Shown: piece after piece, positions 1 through 12,184 of the stretch
Layout: the number at the start of each line of letters is the position of its first letter
How positions within the stretch are numbered: position 1 is the first letter of the stretch
From: Vombatus ursinus
Taxonomy: Eukaryota; Chordata; Mammalia; Diprotodontia; Vombatidae
NCBI RefSeq assembly: GCF_900497805.2
Contig: NW_020954585.1
Coordinates: 43,695,256-43,759,255, forward strand
Direction of reading: 5' to 3'
DNA length: 64,000 nt
Made by a program: the position numbers and the translations under genes
The notes under the pieces: model-generated
Told to the model about the DNA's origin: nothing
Databases searched by the model: none
Seen by the model: the letters and a program-made list of their open reading frames with translations, nothing else

Positions 1-2234
1 TCTTTGTACAAGGAAAAGAGCACCCGCCCACCCACCCACACACACACCAAATTTCAATACAATAGCACTCCAGAAAGTTTGAGGAAGTGCATCAATATAC
101 ACCAGTACCCCATTGGTGCTGCTGCAAGGGATGAGCCAATGACAGCCAACCAGAGGAAAGAGACCAATCCCAGTCCAGCCACTGAAACTTGGTAAGTTAC
201 CAATCTTCTGCCCTAAAGAAACCAGATCAGCGTGGGACCAGTTAACTATTTTCTGCAGTTGGGTCACTTCTCTGGGCAACTGTCCAATTTTTCTTTCTCC
301 CATCCCTTTGCCATGGCTGCCTCAAAGCACACAGTTCAGACATTTTAAGGGGGAAAAAAAATCCACTTTTTTTTTCCCCAGTGAGTGGTTGAAATGATGG
401 CCAGAACAGTTTCAGAAATACACAAGTCTCCACAATCTATTTTTCTTAACACATCAGGGTGCCACAGATGATCAGATACCTGGTGATACGGTGCACTTTT
501 CACAGAAGTCTGAACACATACAGAGGGGTGCAGTTATCAGGAGGTAGGGAAACAGTCCTTCCACTTTTAACAGCTGGATTGGGGACTAAGAGAGGAAGCT
601 CCCAACACTGCAGTAGGTATGTTTGATTTCGGTTTAGTTTATCCTTTTAAAGGTGAATTCAAGTCAGCACAATAAAGACAGGTTCCGCTGCCAGAGCACA
701 GGCAAAGGCATTGACAGCTGCAGCAGGAGTTTGGAGGCCTCAGCGTTCTTCCACTTTTGTCAGGACCGGGAAGGCAGCTTCGCCAGCGCACTGTCATATC
801 CCACTGCCTAATGTCACAAAGGTTACAGAGGAGGGATTTTCAGCAGCAGCAGATATAGAGGTAGGTAGTTACGGATGCTTCAGCAAAAACTGAAAACTTT
901 TCAATCCATCTATCAAAGTGCTTGCAAGACCAATGTCAAGAGCAGGTGACCATCAAACAAGGAAGATTAATCTGGATCCAAAAAATTTTTTTTTAAATTA
1001 TTGTTTAAAAAAAAAAATCAGTGCAGATCAATTGGCTCTCATCAACTCTTCCTTAAGTTTTGAGTGCAGCCGATGTTCCTTCTGCCTGAACACATGGAAA
1101 AGAGAAAAGAAGGAACAGGGCAGGCGAGGAAGGTAGATGAAGCAAAGGGTGGCAAATCTGGGCAAGGTAAAGAGGGGAGACTGGAGGACTGGCCACCTCT
1201 TCCACACGCTCTGGCTATTTGGGAGTTGCTGGGGTGAGTCAAGTTAAGAATTAACTTGCCCAGCTTAAAAACAAAAACAAACAAACAAAAAAAACCCAGA
1301 AAAGTACATACAGCAAATGAATTGCTTTGTTTGCCTTGCATGCAGGTTTCAGTATGTGCCACAAGGGGTCACACTTTCCAGCAAAATCATTCATGGATCA
1401 GAGCTGCATTCCTCAGCACGCACTGGGAATGAGCAAAGCCAATCCTTCCTCACTGCAGACCTGTTGCATTATTAATTAAAAGGCAGCAATGGGGGAGGAG
1501 AGGAGGGGAAGGGAAAAAAAGGGGGTGATACCCTCAAAAGCATTACATGACAAATATTTGAAGCTCAGTCTGATGGGGTCGTTAGTTAGAATCTGTGCTT
1601 GTCCATGGCAGGCAGGATCCAGGCAAGGAGGCAAAACAAAACGGTCAGTATTAGGAATCTGCTGCTTATCACTAAGGAAGTTTGCCAGGCGGCCTCACCC
1701 TGCGGCTGCCACTTGTATTGGTGGATCACTGTCGTGTCAAGCATCTTCTAGCTTCTTGGACCTTCAGCCGCTGTTATTAAACTCCTACTTAAGCAGCAAA
1801 TTGTTCTATTCAGCTCCAGGGTTGTAAGCCTGACTGTTTGGAGGTAGACTAGGGTTCCCAGTATTGAATGCAGCTTGAGGGGATTTTCATTTTAGAAACT
1901 GCACATTTAAGACAATTTCCCCCTCCCCCAATCACTAGGATGTAAACGTAGGAGTTTCACAAAAATAGACAAACACATTCCAGGCCTGGGCTCGAACAGG
2001 CAGGTACACGCATTCTACCTGGATCATAAGAATCTTTTCAATTCCCTTGTTTAGTTTTACTGCCAAACTACCTTGGTTCCCAACCTTCCACTCTCCCTGA
2101 AAACCATAGTTTTCCAATATAAGGGAAACTATGTACGTAGAGGCACATAACCTATTCGATGCAGTCCAGATCTAGATGCTCTGGCTTATACGACAGGATA
2201 GAACAGATTTGTAAATATTCAGTGGCGGGGAAAA

Positions 2235-2304
2235 GGGCAAAGCCAAATTGGTTCTTTGCCCTGTACTCTGAAGAGGCACAAGGTGAATAATATCTTTGTG
2301 CCTC
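2235..2304 (-). other. two tandem perfect hairpins in the 3' UTR
   Basis: At 2235-2261 the 8-base arm GGGCAAAG pairs with CTTTGCCC, and the loop itself holds CCAAATTGG. At 2273-2304 the 9-base arm GAGGCACAA pairs with TTGTGCCTC around a 14-base loop. Both stems are perfect and only 11 bases apart. In the transcribed (minus) sense they would form two neighbouring RNA stem-loops. Function is unknown. Confidence 0.55.
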
Positions 2305-3063
2305 AAGGACTGCAAGTAGGTCTACGGCACCGCCTCCTGGGAAAGAAACACCGCATGTTACATGTTACAGCCAGCATCTAGACAGGCAAATGGACCACTC
2401 TGAAGAGTGAAAGGGCAGAGGGTGAAGACGAGAAATGCATTTGTGACAAAACAGAATTGAACCAGCTCACCAGCTGCTAAGCAGTGACAGGGTGGGGCTT
2501 GAGACGAGCAGGAGGAAAGAGGCCAATAAAACACAGCACAAACAAGGAAAATGCCTGGTTTGCTTAACAGCCTGGTATAATGCGGGAAGTTGAACTGAGG
2601 CAAGAGCTATTCGTCTGTACTGAACCCACCAGGCATCACCAGCAGACAGATGGCATATCCTCCAAGCCTGGGTTTCTAAAATACTGCTTATCTTCGGGAG
2701 TGGGAAGAGGGAGTGGAAGAGGAGGAGCAGGGGAAGCAACAAAAATAGCAACCCTTAGAAATCAAGACTTGGTCACAAGTTTAAAAAGGAAAAGGAATCA
2801 AGGCCACTTTTATAGCACAGACATGCTGATTCTTTCATCTTGCTGATAATAGCATTCGTGAAATTCATCACCATAAAAAAAAAAAAGGAAAATAAGAAAA
2901 CATCAATTTTTTTTAGAAAACAAAACCAAAAAGAGGGCTCAGAGTAGGATCTGTGCTGACAATCCACGGCCAGGTGACCTCTGAGCAGCCATGCTTCCGG
3001 TCCACAAGCTGGGTTCTCCTTTATGATTGTTGAAAAAACACAGCCTAATAGTTTCATACTGTA

Positions 3064-3073
3064 TTTATTTAAT
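3064..3073 (-). promoter_or_regulatory. candidate proximal poly(A) signals (AATAAA and overlapping ATTAAA)
   Basis: On the minus strand ATTAAATAAA reads across this site, giving overlapping ATTAAA and AATAAA about 600 bases after the USP22 stop. Another AATAAA lies at 3328-3323. Either could end a short 3' UTR isoform; use is inferred only. Confidence 0.4.
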
Positions 3074-3666
3074 AACTAAAATTCACAAATAAAAAGATAC
3101 TTGTAAAGTCCTTTTTCTGTTGTGTCATCCCTGTCTCCTCCACTTTACTGCTTTCAGACCCATATGCACTAACAAAAAAAAAAAAAAAATGGGCTTGGAT
3201 TTTTTTAAAACCTTTTTTTTAAACTTATAACTGTTATATGATTGGTCAGTTGGAGCTGAAGCACCAATGGAGAAGATGCTTTATGGAGATAAGGGTATAT
3301 CCCACCTTCCCACCTTTTTTTTTTTATTGAAGGAACATTGGAGATGTACCAGTGTCAGGACTCCTCTGCTCCCATTTTCCCCACCCAGAACATTCCTTTT
3401 ATTTTGTTTTCCTGTTTTATGAGACTGACTTTAGCCTCTTCCCCCTCCCCCCCTTTCTGTCCATTCAAGACCATGTGGATGTCGGACATTGTTCATTTCT
3501 TCCTCCGACAGGCCCATGTTCAGTAATCAAGTAGGTCCTAGTACACAGCTCAGTGCGTGCGGTTGCTTGTTGTTGTATGGGCTTATTTTTTTCATTTCAG
3601 GTAGGTCTTCGTGTCATTTCAGAAGGCTTAATTCCTTTCACTTTTCTGGAGAGCTGTTGGGTAAGG

Positions 3667-3709
3667 CTACTCATACTCCAGGAATTGTTTGTGATAGAAC
3701 AGTAAGTAC
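3667..3709 (-). CDS. USP22: USP22 last coding segment and stop (residues 512-525)
   Basis: The final exon contributes one base of Gly512 and then YLLFYHKQFLEYE followed by TAG at 3669-3667. YLLFY is the closing USP strand and the FLEYE end is the exact USP22 C-terminus. The acceptor ends CCCCAG. The 3' UTR follows without an intron. Confidence 0.96.
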
Positions 3710-4539
3710 CTGGGGAGGGAGAAAAGAGAGTCAATTTTATCTTCTGGTTCTCTAAAAATCAACAATCAAAAAGCACTTAAAAAGCCCCCAAGTTGTTCAT
3801 TCTGAGAAAGAGCCATGATTCCAGAGATAGTTTTTGCTGTCCCTGAGACAATCAGGTACAAAAATGCCACTTGGTTTTAGTGTTTCAGCCACCCTCCTTA
3901 TGGTCCCTTTGTCTCAGATTCAGTCTTTTAAAAAATATTTACTTTTAATATTCATTTAAAATAAAATTGAGTTCCAAATTCTCTCCCTTCTTCCCACCTC
4001 TCCCCCACCCACTGAGAAGGCAAGCAATATAATATCAAGGATTTAGTCTTAAATGCCCTGTCCAGCAACTAGATAGCCTTAAGTTTTTCTTATGTACCTG
4101 TAAATATTAGCTAACCGCTTTCTTTACACACTTGAACTAGGTGGATGGAGGAAGAAAAGATCTAATGATGCTAATTTTTCCATCCATATACAGAATCTAC
4201 TTGCAATGTTAATTATAATAAAGAGCTGGGTGGGAGAAACTCATTTTTTTTTTTTTTAAACTCAGGCTAACCATAAAAAGGGGAAATGGGAAAAACCATT
4301 CTAAAAGACAAAGTACTTTTATGCATGCAAATGCACCAACTTTTGTGTGATTATTCCATGCTTAAATCAAATTATTTTTTTCCAGCATTAATCAGAAAAA
4401 GGTAAGATTAGAAGTGGTTTTAAAAAGATAACTCATTCTTGAGGGGAAAAAAAGTTAATGACGTTTTTGAAATCACATAAAAATATACTGAAAAGTTTGT
4501 TTGCTCCTTGAGTTTCCTATCATTTCCACCCACAAATGT

Positions 4540-4650
4540 GGTAATGAAATGTGCCCAGGGTCACAAAAATAATGAAGCAAGATTTGAATCGAGGTCTTCC
4601 GGACTTTGTGTTCAGTAGTATATCTGTTCTGCTACACTAAGGAGCTTCCC
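4540..4650 (-). repeat. MIR/MAR1-type SINE fragment
   Basis: The reverse complement of the conserved SINE core is visible: CCCAGGGTCACA followed by a GATTTGAA and GTCTTCC block. Confidence 0.6.
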
Positions 4651-4959
4651 ACTGAGGCTAAAGACAAAGTAAAAGGAAGGGTCAGGCAGGCTAGGTCACC
4701 GGATGCAAGGCCAAGGGATAACTGCCATAGGGTTAGGATAAAACAGGTCCTGGCCCCCCAGATGCCTGTCGAAAAGCTGGTGTTTTCTTACTCTGACATT
4801 TTAGTCATAGCGAACAAAACACATTTCCTGAAACATGTCTTCATTCTACCATAAAACATTAAAGTGGAGATGGTGTCCTAATACCAAAATGCCTTCATCA
4901 AGGCAATACCGGTGAGAATGACCACAGCCTGAGCAGGGCACTTCTTTATCTGGTTCTTT

Positions 4960-5830
4960 CTATTGGCTCTCCTCTCCCCAGCACTTAGTGTTGCTGACTG
5001 GAGCGTAAAGGATGGTCTCAGCTCTTCTGCTCATGTAGTTTCAATGACTGCCAGCATACACATCTTTCCCAGAGCTACATCCCCACTGTCCTGTCAGTTC
5101 CACATCCCTGACTTCCAGAACTAGTAATATCTCCACCTTGAGCACCCACACTCTGTGCAGACCTCCATTATCACTAGACAGGACATCTCCCCCCACCTAC
5201 TGTCCTGCCAAAACCTGAAACATGTCAAAACCCAAATATCATCAGACCTTATTCCCAATTTTCCCATCCCTTTCAAAGAGTGGCACCAGATTCTCCCACT
5301 TCTCTCATGACCCTGATTTTCTTTTATATATTTCCTTTGCCCTCCCCATTCCATTACCACCTTTTCATTCCTCCTCAACAATCTGGTTTCACGGGGCCTT
5401 TTTCCTTCTTGTCTCCTTTGACGCCACATATTACCCCATCCCTAAATAACAAAAGCCACCTTTGTCTAGCAGGTCTCTCTACCGTCCAGTCTGGCCTACA
5501 CAATCCTCCTCAAATACTATTTTTATCACATCACTCCTCTGACTCAAGAATCCACAATGAACTCAAACACCGTCTCTGCTTGTCTTGCTAACAAACTTAT
5601 TCTTCTGCAACTGCAGACTATTCCAGTCCAGCAAATCTGCTTAAGGACCAGTTTCCATGATTTGCTCATTCATTTGCTGGTCATTCACCTCACTTGGAAA
5701 CCCTTCTCTCTCACTCTTTCCCTCCTTTAAAACCAAGTTCCCGCAAAACTTATTTCATCAAGAAAGCTTTCTATTGGTCCTGTGCCACCGAGTATCCTTG
5801 TAGTACAGATGTACTCAGGAACTATGTTTC
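4960..5830 (+). repeat. degraded L2 LINE (ORF2 end and 3' UTR)
   Basis: The stretch around 5215-5260 matches the L2 ORF2 region that reads LNMSKTELII in better copies, here decayed to a frame containing MSKPKYHQ. The sequence that follows has the pyrimidine-rich composition and the segment order of the L2 3' UTR. It has many stops and is not functional. Confidence 0.55.
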
Positions 5831-5838
5831 TGGACTTT

Positions 5839-6032
5839 GGGGAGGCAGCACAGTGAGTGGGTAGAGAGCCATCCTCAAAGCCAGGAAGATGTGGTTCACA
5901 TTCTGCCCCTTCCACACACTGAGGTGACCCAAGTCACTCAGCCTCAGTGTCCTTGGGGACTCTCTAAGACTGAGAAGGTACTGCCCTGCATTGGTAGAGG
6001 GAATGTTGTCTTCCAGGAGTACCCAATACTAA
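5839..6032 (+). repeat. marsupial tRNA-derived SINE (MAR1-type)
   Basis: Starts with GAGGCAGCACAGTG and carries the B-box-like GTGGTTCACATTC, a GTGACCCAAGTCACTCAGCC block and the tail GCATTGGTAGAGGGA seen in other marsupial copies. Confidence 0.7.
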
Positions 6033-6112
6033 GTGAAAATAACAGCCCACTCCTTATCCCTAACCCCTATGCTAATGTGCTTTCAGCTTTTTCCATGTGT
6101 TTTTATAAATAA

Positions 6113-6140
6113 ATATATATATATCTATATCTATATATAT
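6113..6140. repeat. AT-rich microsatellite
   Basis: Runs of ATAT interrupted by two CTATAT units. Confidence 0.8.
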
Positions 6141-6204
6141 GTTACTTATCTTCAACTGGCTTTTATAAGCAAGACCATACTTCTTTCTTTTTGACTTCCC
6201 CTCT

Positions 6205-6440
6205 CAATCTCTAGAATACCTAATTTCATCTGATAAAATGAAATATAAAAGGTATAAATGTAAACTCCTATACTTGGGTAAAAAAGCAAACCAACCAACC
6301 AACCCTGCAAGCACAGGGTGCAGGCCAGGCAGCAGTTCCTGGGAGAAAGTTTGTTTGGTTGTCTTCTAGGTTCAATTAAGAAGGTGACTCAGGAAACCAC
6401 CCAAACCTCCAGTGTGCTGGATGACGGCATCTCAGAAGCA
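6205..6440 (+). repeat. CR1/L3 LINE fragment (ORF2)
   Basis: The block AAATGTAAACTCCTATACTT matches the CR1-clade ORF2 segment that reads KCKxLxLG in intact members, followed by a GCAGTTCCTGGGAGAAAG segment in the expected order. Confidence 0.5.
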
Positions 6441-7645
6441 CCACCCCCACAGCAAGATGCCATGTTGTTCTCCTCCCAGGTTAGATACGCCTGGGAGGCC
6501 CGGCTCATTTCCGAGAGCCACATTTTGGGAAGAGCATGTGATGAAGAGGAGTGAGTACACCCCCCCCAAGCCACATCAGGGCCTGGTGAAGAAGAAAAGC
6601 CTGAGGGGTGGGGGGAGAGGAACAGCACGACGGCTCTCCTCAACGGGCAGTCTATTAAAGGGAGGAAGTATGAAGATTTGCTTTGCTTGGACCTATGGGC
6701 AGAATTAGGGGCAAAGGAGATTTTGGCTTTAACGTACGGAATGAACATATGTGTGAACTTCTGTATGAATAATAAGAGCTCTCCAAAACTGGATGGGCTC
6801 CATCAAGAGGCAGCAAGGTATCTATCACTGCGGATGGATGGAGTTGGCTATTCTGAGGACAATTTGTCATGAACATGGTAGGGCAGTTCCTAGGTTAGGA
6901 ACAATTCCACCCTGGATATTCTAGGACTCTCAAAGAATACTCAGTACACAGGGGGTGGTTAATAGATGGTGACTGATTTGCCCACCTTCCCTTCCTCTCT
7001 AAAGGGCATCTTTGTTCCATGAAATAAAGGAAAGGCTTTTGAATAAAAGCTTTTGAGACTGAAACGAGAACATTTTTGGCCTTAAATTGAAAGGACATAG
7101 TCAGTCTTTCCAGGTCAATAATTTTAATTTGAAAAATCATTAGTGAGATAAATGTGAAGAAACAAAACATGCTGCACCAGCTCAGGGTTCTTGTGCATCC
7201 CTGCCTGGGCCTTGTTGTTTAAAATACCCACACCACCTTCAGCAGGGAGATTAAAAGGATTTTTGGACTAATGTAGCAAACCTTGTAGAAACCTGCTAGG
7301 GATGTAGCACAAAGCAAACTGAGTATGAACATCTGCTCCAAGCAGTAATTAAAGCATGGAACCAACATCTAGCACGGCATTGACAATAAGCTCAGTATAA
7401 TCATCTGAACCCAGTGTGTCATCAAATTCAAGCAGGATGGTTAAGACTGTTTGAGTTAGTGAGCACTTGGGCTTCAGATACTGGGTCACTGACCACAAAG
7501 GTCAGTTTCACAGGGGAGGGGCTTGCAAGGGAATCTTCTGATTTTATTCACAGTTCTGCTTTCAAACTGGTTTGCTGCAGGTAGGTGGAGGGAGTCTTAG
7601 GACTGTAAACAAACATGAAAAATTTGGGATCCCCTGCAAAGATCC

Positions 7646-7794
7646 AGACTATTAGAACTGAAAGGACATGAGAGATCATCCAGTCTGCTGCCATACATTT
7701 AAAGCTGAGGAAACTCAGACCCAGAGAGGTCAGATGATTTGCCAAAGTCACCATTAACACAGAGCTCTTCTTACGAGACCCCACTGTCTCCCTA
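7646..7794 (-). repeat. MIR-like element
   Basis: GAGGAAACTCAGACCCAGAGA followed by a CCAAAGTCAC block is the reverse complement of a MIR/CORE-SINE middle. The flank starting GAACTGAAAGGACATGAGAG is the usual neighbour of this element. Confidence 0.6.
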
Positions 7795-8252
7795 AAGGTG
7801 AATCAAGTAACAGACTGGATCCTGTCTGTACCAAATGCATTTTCATTTGAAGAAATAAAAACAGATTCTGCCCACAAGTACTTCTCAGGGTATATTGTTT
7901 TATTTAATGGACATCTCCCTCATCTGAGAAAAATTGCTTAAACCTACAGCTAGATAGTGACTTCTGACCCACACTGTATTAGTTACCATGACTTAGGCAA
8001 TCCATTTAAAGGTTTGTGTCTGGTATTTCAGTCACTTTCTGGAATCATGTCATATGAGATGTTTTTTCGTGTCACCAGAGATATCTCAAGGGGCATCCTC
8101 TCCAGACTGGCCTTCATTAGTTTAGAAACCAAAAGGTAAACATTCTATGATCTGGATAAAATGTGAAGTTGCTTTAGATCCAGAAAGACATAAGGGGAAA
8201 AAAAAGCAGTTATCGCATCCTTTCTGCCATTTCTCCCAATGCCTCTGTCCTA

Positions 8253-8435
<183 letters not shown>

Positions 8436-9214
8436 TTAACTCAGCTCCAGTATCAATAGAAACCTTACGATTTGGGGGGCAATTATAGACTTGTGTTTGT
8501 AAAGAAACCTGCTCATAAATAAGCTATCGTATGGTCCTATAAATATTTAAAACCACATGAATTACCAGTGGTAGGCAGAAAGCCATGGTGAAGCACTGCA
8601 AAGATAAATAGACCCACGCGTGGTGCCACTTACTTGTTGCCTACGGTCAGCTGTTTAGCTGTATTTTGTATTCACATTAAAACAGGTGGCTTTCCTGCCT
8701 CATGTGAAATACAAATGAATAGTAGTAATAGTATAACCTCTTTTTTTCAAGGGATTCAAAATGCTCCCTCATTCACTTTCACAATACTTACAGGAGGAAA
8801 AAGGGAGGCAACCAGTGAAAGCTTAAGGAATTACAATTCTAATCAGGTTAAAAAAAAATTAAAAATCTCCAACGATGTAGCTGAAAAGGGAATCTGGATT
8901 TCTCATTCACCTTCTCTTGCCTTCTACCTCCACCAAACTACAAGGAAAGATGCAGAACACTGAGCTCAGAGCCAGGAGTGGCATTTAAATGTGGCCACGT
9001 GGGAAGTCCCATCTCCACCAATGGCTTCAAACAATAAATGTTCATGGTCATTAGCAAGTCAATGAGTTACTGGCCAAAAGCAAAGCAACAGTTAAGAGAA
9101 GCTCAGAGAAGGACCTGTGCTATTACAATATAGCCAGGAATTCACATTAGCAGAGCTGAGAGTACCCACACCACCCTCCTTCCTTGAATAAAAACAATGG
9201 ATTCCATCACTTAC

Positions 9215-9277
9215 TTATTATCATTGTTTAGACTATCCGTTGGCTGCTGGTACTGTCCGTTCATTCTGCTCTCTTTA
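9215..9277 (-). CDS. USP22: USP22 exon, short linker (residues 441-462)
   Basis: This 63-base exon completes Ser441 and encodes KESRMNGQYQQPTDSLNNDN plus two bases of a lysine codon. It is a hydrophilic linker between the zinc ribbon part and the His box. The exon is too short to stand out as an open frame; it was found from the protein order and confirmed by an acceptor ending TTACAG, a GTAAGT donor, and a phase that joins both neighbours. Confidence 0.95.
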
Positions 9278-10996
9278 CTGTAATACAATATACAGAAGTT
9301 CAGTTTTACTTAATGTAACAGCTTTCTACACTGTAAACATACTGTCACAAGTTGGCTATCAGAGGCACAGTCTTCTGGGTGGGAGCTTGTCTCAGACCTG
9401 GCGCAAGTAAATGCTGCTCTGTATTTATAACAGTATGTATGAGTATGTATATGTATATATAGGATTATCATGCTTCCTCCCCCACAAAGAGAATCCCTGG
9501 GAATAACAGCAACTGTCAAATCTGAATCGTATTAACAATTAGGTCTTGCATAAGAACCACTCCTCCACTCCAAAGGGAGTAAAGAGTCATGCTGAGTAAA
9601 GAATGTCAATCTTATTCATGTTACTACCAACGTACCTCCTGGGGGACAGTCAGGCAATTTGGGATTTAAAGCTTGAATGGGTTTAGTCCACTGCTGGAAG
9701 CACTAACAAAATTAAGATACTTGATAAGAGTAACCATGACCCACCCACCCCCTGAAAAATGAATTGATGGTTCAATTGATCCACTTTTCCAGTCATGGGT
9801 TCTTCTGCTTTGAAGCAGGAAGACAATGCTGACTGTTTCATGAAAGGTCTCCATTTTCAGGAGCCAGACAGAATGGACCATCAGATGCTGAGAGCTTCAA
9901 CAAGTCAGACACACACCAATATTCCTAATTTAGAGCAGATGATGGTTAGCATCTTCTGGAAAATAAATCTCAAGTGGCCTTTGGGAAATGATGTGGAAAA
10001 AAAAAGAAAACTGAAGCTGTAATATAAACTATATAAACGACTTCCAGAGACTTCTAACTTTACATTTCTGGGCCAATTCCAATTCCATCATCTAAACGCA
10101 TGATTTAGGTATGTGTGTGTGTGAGACCTTCCCCAACATCCAGGGATAATGATCTAAGAAGAGTACTCAAATATTTTCTTCTTCACCTATCCATCAAGGA
10201 TTGTCATGAAGGGGTTTCACATCATTACTAGAGACATAGGAGTGTCAGAAAAACCTCACACTTACACATTAGCTTTATTACACATAGATAAGTTCTATGC
10301 CTGCTACTCAAGCCCTATACCAAGGTCTAATCCTGCCACAGTGATGCCTCTGGGCTGTTGAGCGCTACGGATAGCAAGAGGGCTGAGAGATCAGACCCCA
10401 AGCTGGAAGTGCTAGTAAAGCCAGTAATGGCCGGTGCCGTCCATTGTCTGAGGCCAGAGAGGTTCTTCCCCACAAGATCAGCCACCAGGGGAAGAGACTC
10501 TCTATAAAGAAGTGGCTGTGATCTGCACTGGTGGAGGGACGGGCCCCCTTCACCCCTCCCCAATCAATGAAATAAGAGCCTTTAAAAAGTGTCAAATTGG
10601 GGCAGTTAGGTGGCACAGAGGATAGAGCTCTAGCCTTGAAGTCAGGAGGACATGAGTTCAAATCCAGTCTCAGACACATGACACTTACTAAGCTGTGTGA
10701 CCCTGGGCAAGTCACTTAACCCCAACTGCCTCACCCACAAGCAAAATAAATAAATAATAAATAAAAAGTGTCAAATTAAAGGCTATTCAGAGAAGTAAAT
10801 ACCAAGCAGCTGAAAGTATAAAAACCACATTTTTCCCCTCTTTTTAAATAGACTTATAAATCCTATCATCACTACATCTAGGCAGTCCTATTCTGTATCA
10901 TAGCTGTCACTCAAAAAAGTATGATTCCTCTTAGACTTACATTCAGAACAATGCTGTGGCCTAAGGAGAGTCTAGGATTTCTAAGCACTGTCATAC
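9278..10996 (-). other. USP22 intron (1.7 kb)
   Basis: Besides one intact SINE, 9300-10590 and 10780-10990 show no recognisable gene or repeat. Confidence 0.8.
10599..10762 (+). mobile_element. WSINE1-like SINE with perfect 15-base target duplication
   Basis: The element begins GGGGCAGTTAGGTGGCACAG, has a tRNA B-box-like GAGTTCAAATCC, the GTGACCCTGGGCAAGTCACT block, and ends in an A-rich (AAATAA)n tail. Identical 15-base flanks (AAAAAGTGTCAAATT) lie at 10584-10598 and 10763-10777. An intact body and perfect duplication indicate a comparatively young retrotransposition. Confidence 0.93.
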
Positions 10997-11088
10997 CTGG
11001 AGGCCATAAACGGTGTCATGTCCAGCTCCAAAGGGAAGGAGACATACGTAGTGATCTTTCGCCTCAGTTTGGCTGAGTGTTCAAACCG
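10997..11088 (-). CDS. USP22: USP22 exon, [20 protein letters not shown] segment (residues 411-441)
   Basis: This 92-base exon begins in phase 0 with [18 protein letters not shown] and continues [12 protein letters not shown], leaving two bases (AG) of a serine codon. The segment is the K(I/V)xxxVxFP strand of the USP fold. The acceptor ends CTGTAG and the donor is GTATGA, slightly weaker than its neighbours. No substitution relative to human is apparent from memory. Confidence 0.97.
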
Positions 11089-11164
11089 CTACAGGAATAA
11101 AGGGGGAGGGACAGAGACTTTTTCAGATAGCTTACAGGTAAACTCCATCAAGATTATTAGGATG

Positions 11165-11320
11165 ACAGCACTATAGATCAGTCACTTAACCTCCCTGAGC
11201 CTCAGTTTCCCAATATGTAAAATGTGGCTAAACATCACTTAATTACTTACCTAGTAAGGTTTCGGTGGGGAAAGTGCACCAGAAACTGAAATGTAAATAT
11301 TGTACTTACTGTAGGAGTGG
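11165..11320 (+). repeat. MIR/MAR1-type SINE fragment
   Basis: Contains CAGTCACTTAACCTCCCTGA, CCTCAGTTTCCC and GTAAAATG in the order of the SINE core; the tRNA-like head is missing. Confidence 0.65.
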
Positions 11321-12008
11321 TTTTTTATTTTTATAACTGCTTATTGGTCAGGTTTACTACTAAAAGACCCCTTCCCTTCCTTCTTCCAGTGCTATCTATG
11401 GCTCAGAATGATAGTTTCAAGGCAACAGAAACCCAGCTGACTAGGCAGGCACAGCCGAACAACAAAACTGGGAAACTTAAAATATGCAAGCAGATGGGAA
11501 GCCAAAATTGACAAATCTCTGGCAATGAGAAACAGCCATGTTGCTTCTTTTGATAACCACATAGTTCAACCAAGGCAGGAAATTCCTCTGAAGTGATTTT
11601 ACAGACAAGAGAAGGAAAATAAGGATTTTACAGACGAATTGTGCATCTATAAATGGAGAACTGAAGGCAGAGCCCACATCCTAACAAATGAAAATCACAC
11701 AAATGAAGGATAAGCTGAAGACAAATGTTCCCTTCAATGGAGCTTCTATTTAAAGAGGAACTCACAAAGTTTACGTCCTAGTCACATGTGTAGTTAATTA
11801 TTCTTTGTTTGCACTGTCATAAAAATTCTCTCAGCAAAAGACATGAAAGTAATGAATCGAAGTTATCACCTTTGGTTTCTATAGCAACCCTCACCTCACA
11901 TGTTCATTCATTATTAAAATATACCCACAGTAATGGATCCTAGGAGAAGGAGGAAAATACAGCCCATGGCAAAAATGGGTCTGGTCAACCTTTGTTTGGC
12001 AAACTTAC

Positions 12009-12135
12009 TTTGAGATGAAAACAGGCCACGATGGGTAATTTCTTCATAGTGAGTTGTTTGGTGGATTCCTGGTAGCTATGGCAACCACTACATTTGATTT
12101 TGGCACTGCTTCCTAAGTGCTCTGGCCGTGTAAAC
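12009..12135 (-). CDS. USP22: USP22 exon with second half of zinc ribbon (residues 368-410)
   Basis: This 127-base exon finishes Arg368 and encodes [18 protein letters not shown] followed by [16 protein letters not shown] and IVACFHLK. The CSGC pair (383 and 386) completes the zinc ribbon begun at 311 and 314. [12 protein letters not shown], shared with the next exon, is the conserved USP strand ahead of the ubiquitin-binding core. The acceptor ends TTGCAG and the donor is GTAAGT; the exon ends on a codon boundary. Confidence 0.97.
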
Positions 12136-12184
12136 CTGCAATGATTGGACGTGGGGACAAAGCAAGTTATTTGTTCCTACTTTT

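Larger units (their letters stand above)
1..3666 (-). other. USP22: USP22 3' untranslated region (distal limit unknown)
   Basis: Sequence downstream of the stop contains no SINE, LINE or other repeat that I can recognise over 3.6 kb, in contrast to the introns, where recognisable repeats are frequent. This fits an exonic 3' UTR; the human gene also has a long 3' UTR (from memory). It contains A/T homopolymers, a candidate proximal poly(A) signal and two tandem hairpins. No AATAAA is seen on the minus strand below about 3060, so the distal end may lie left of the window or use a variant signal. The short open frames in this stretch look like chance. Confidence 0.65.

Noticed and set aside
1042-1362. 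106-codon minus frame inside the 3' UTR
   Set aside because: Composition follows A/T homopolymers and no family match is evident; it lies downstream of the USP22 stop.
10599-10700. tRNA gene
   Set aside because: The tRNA-like promoter boxes belong to SINE heads; no complete cloverleaf is present here or in the other SINEs.
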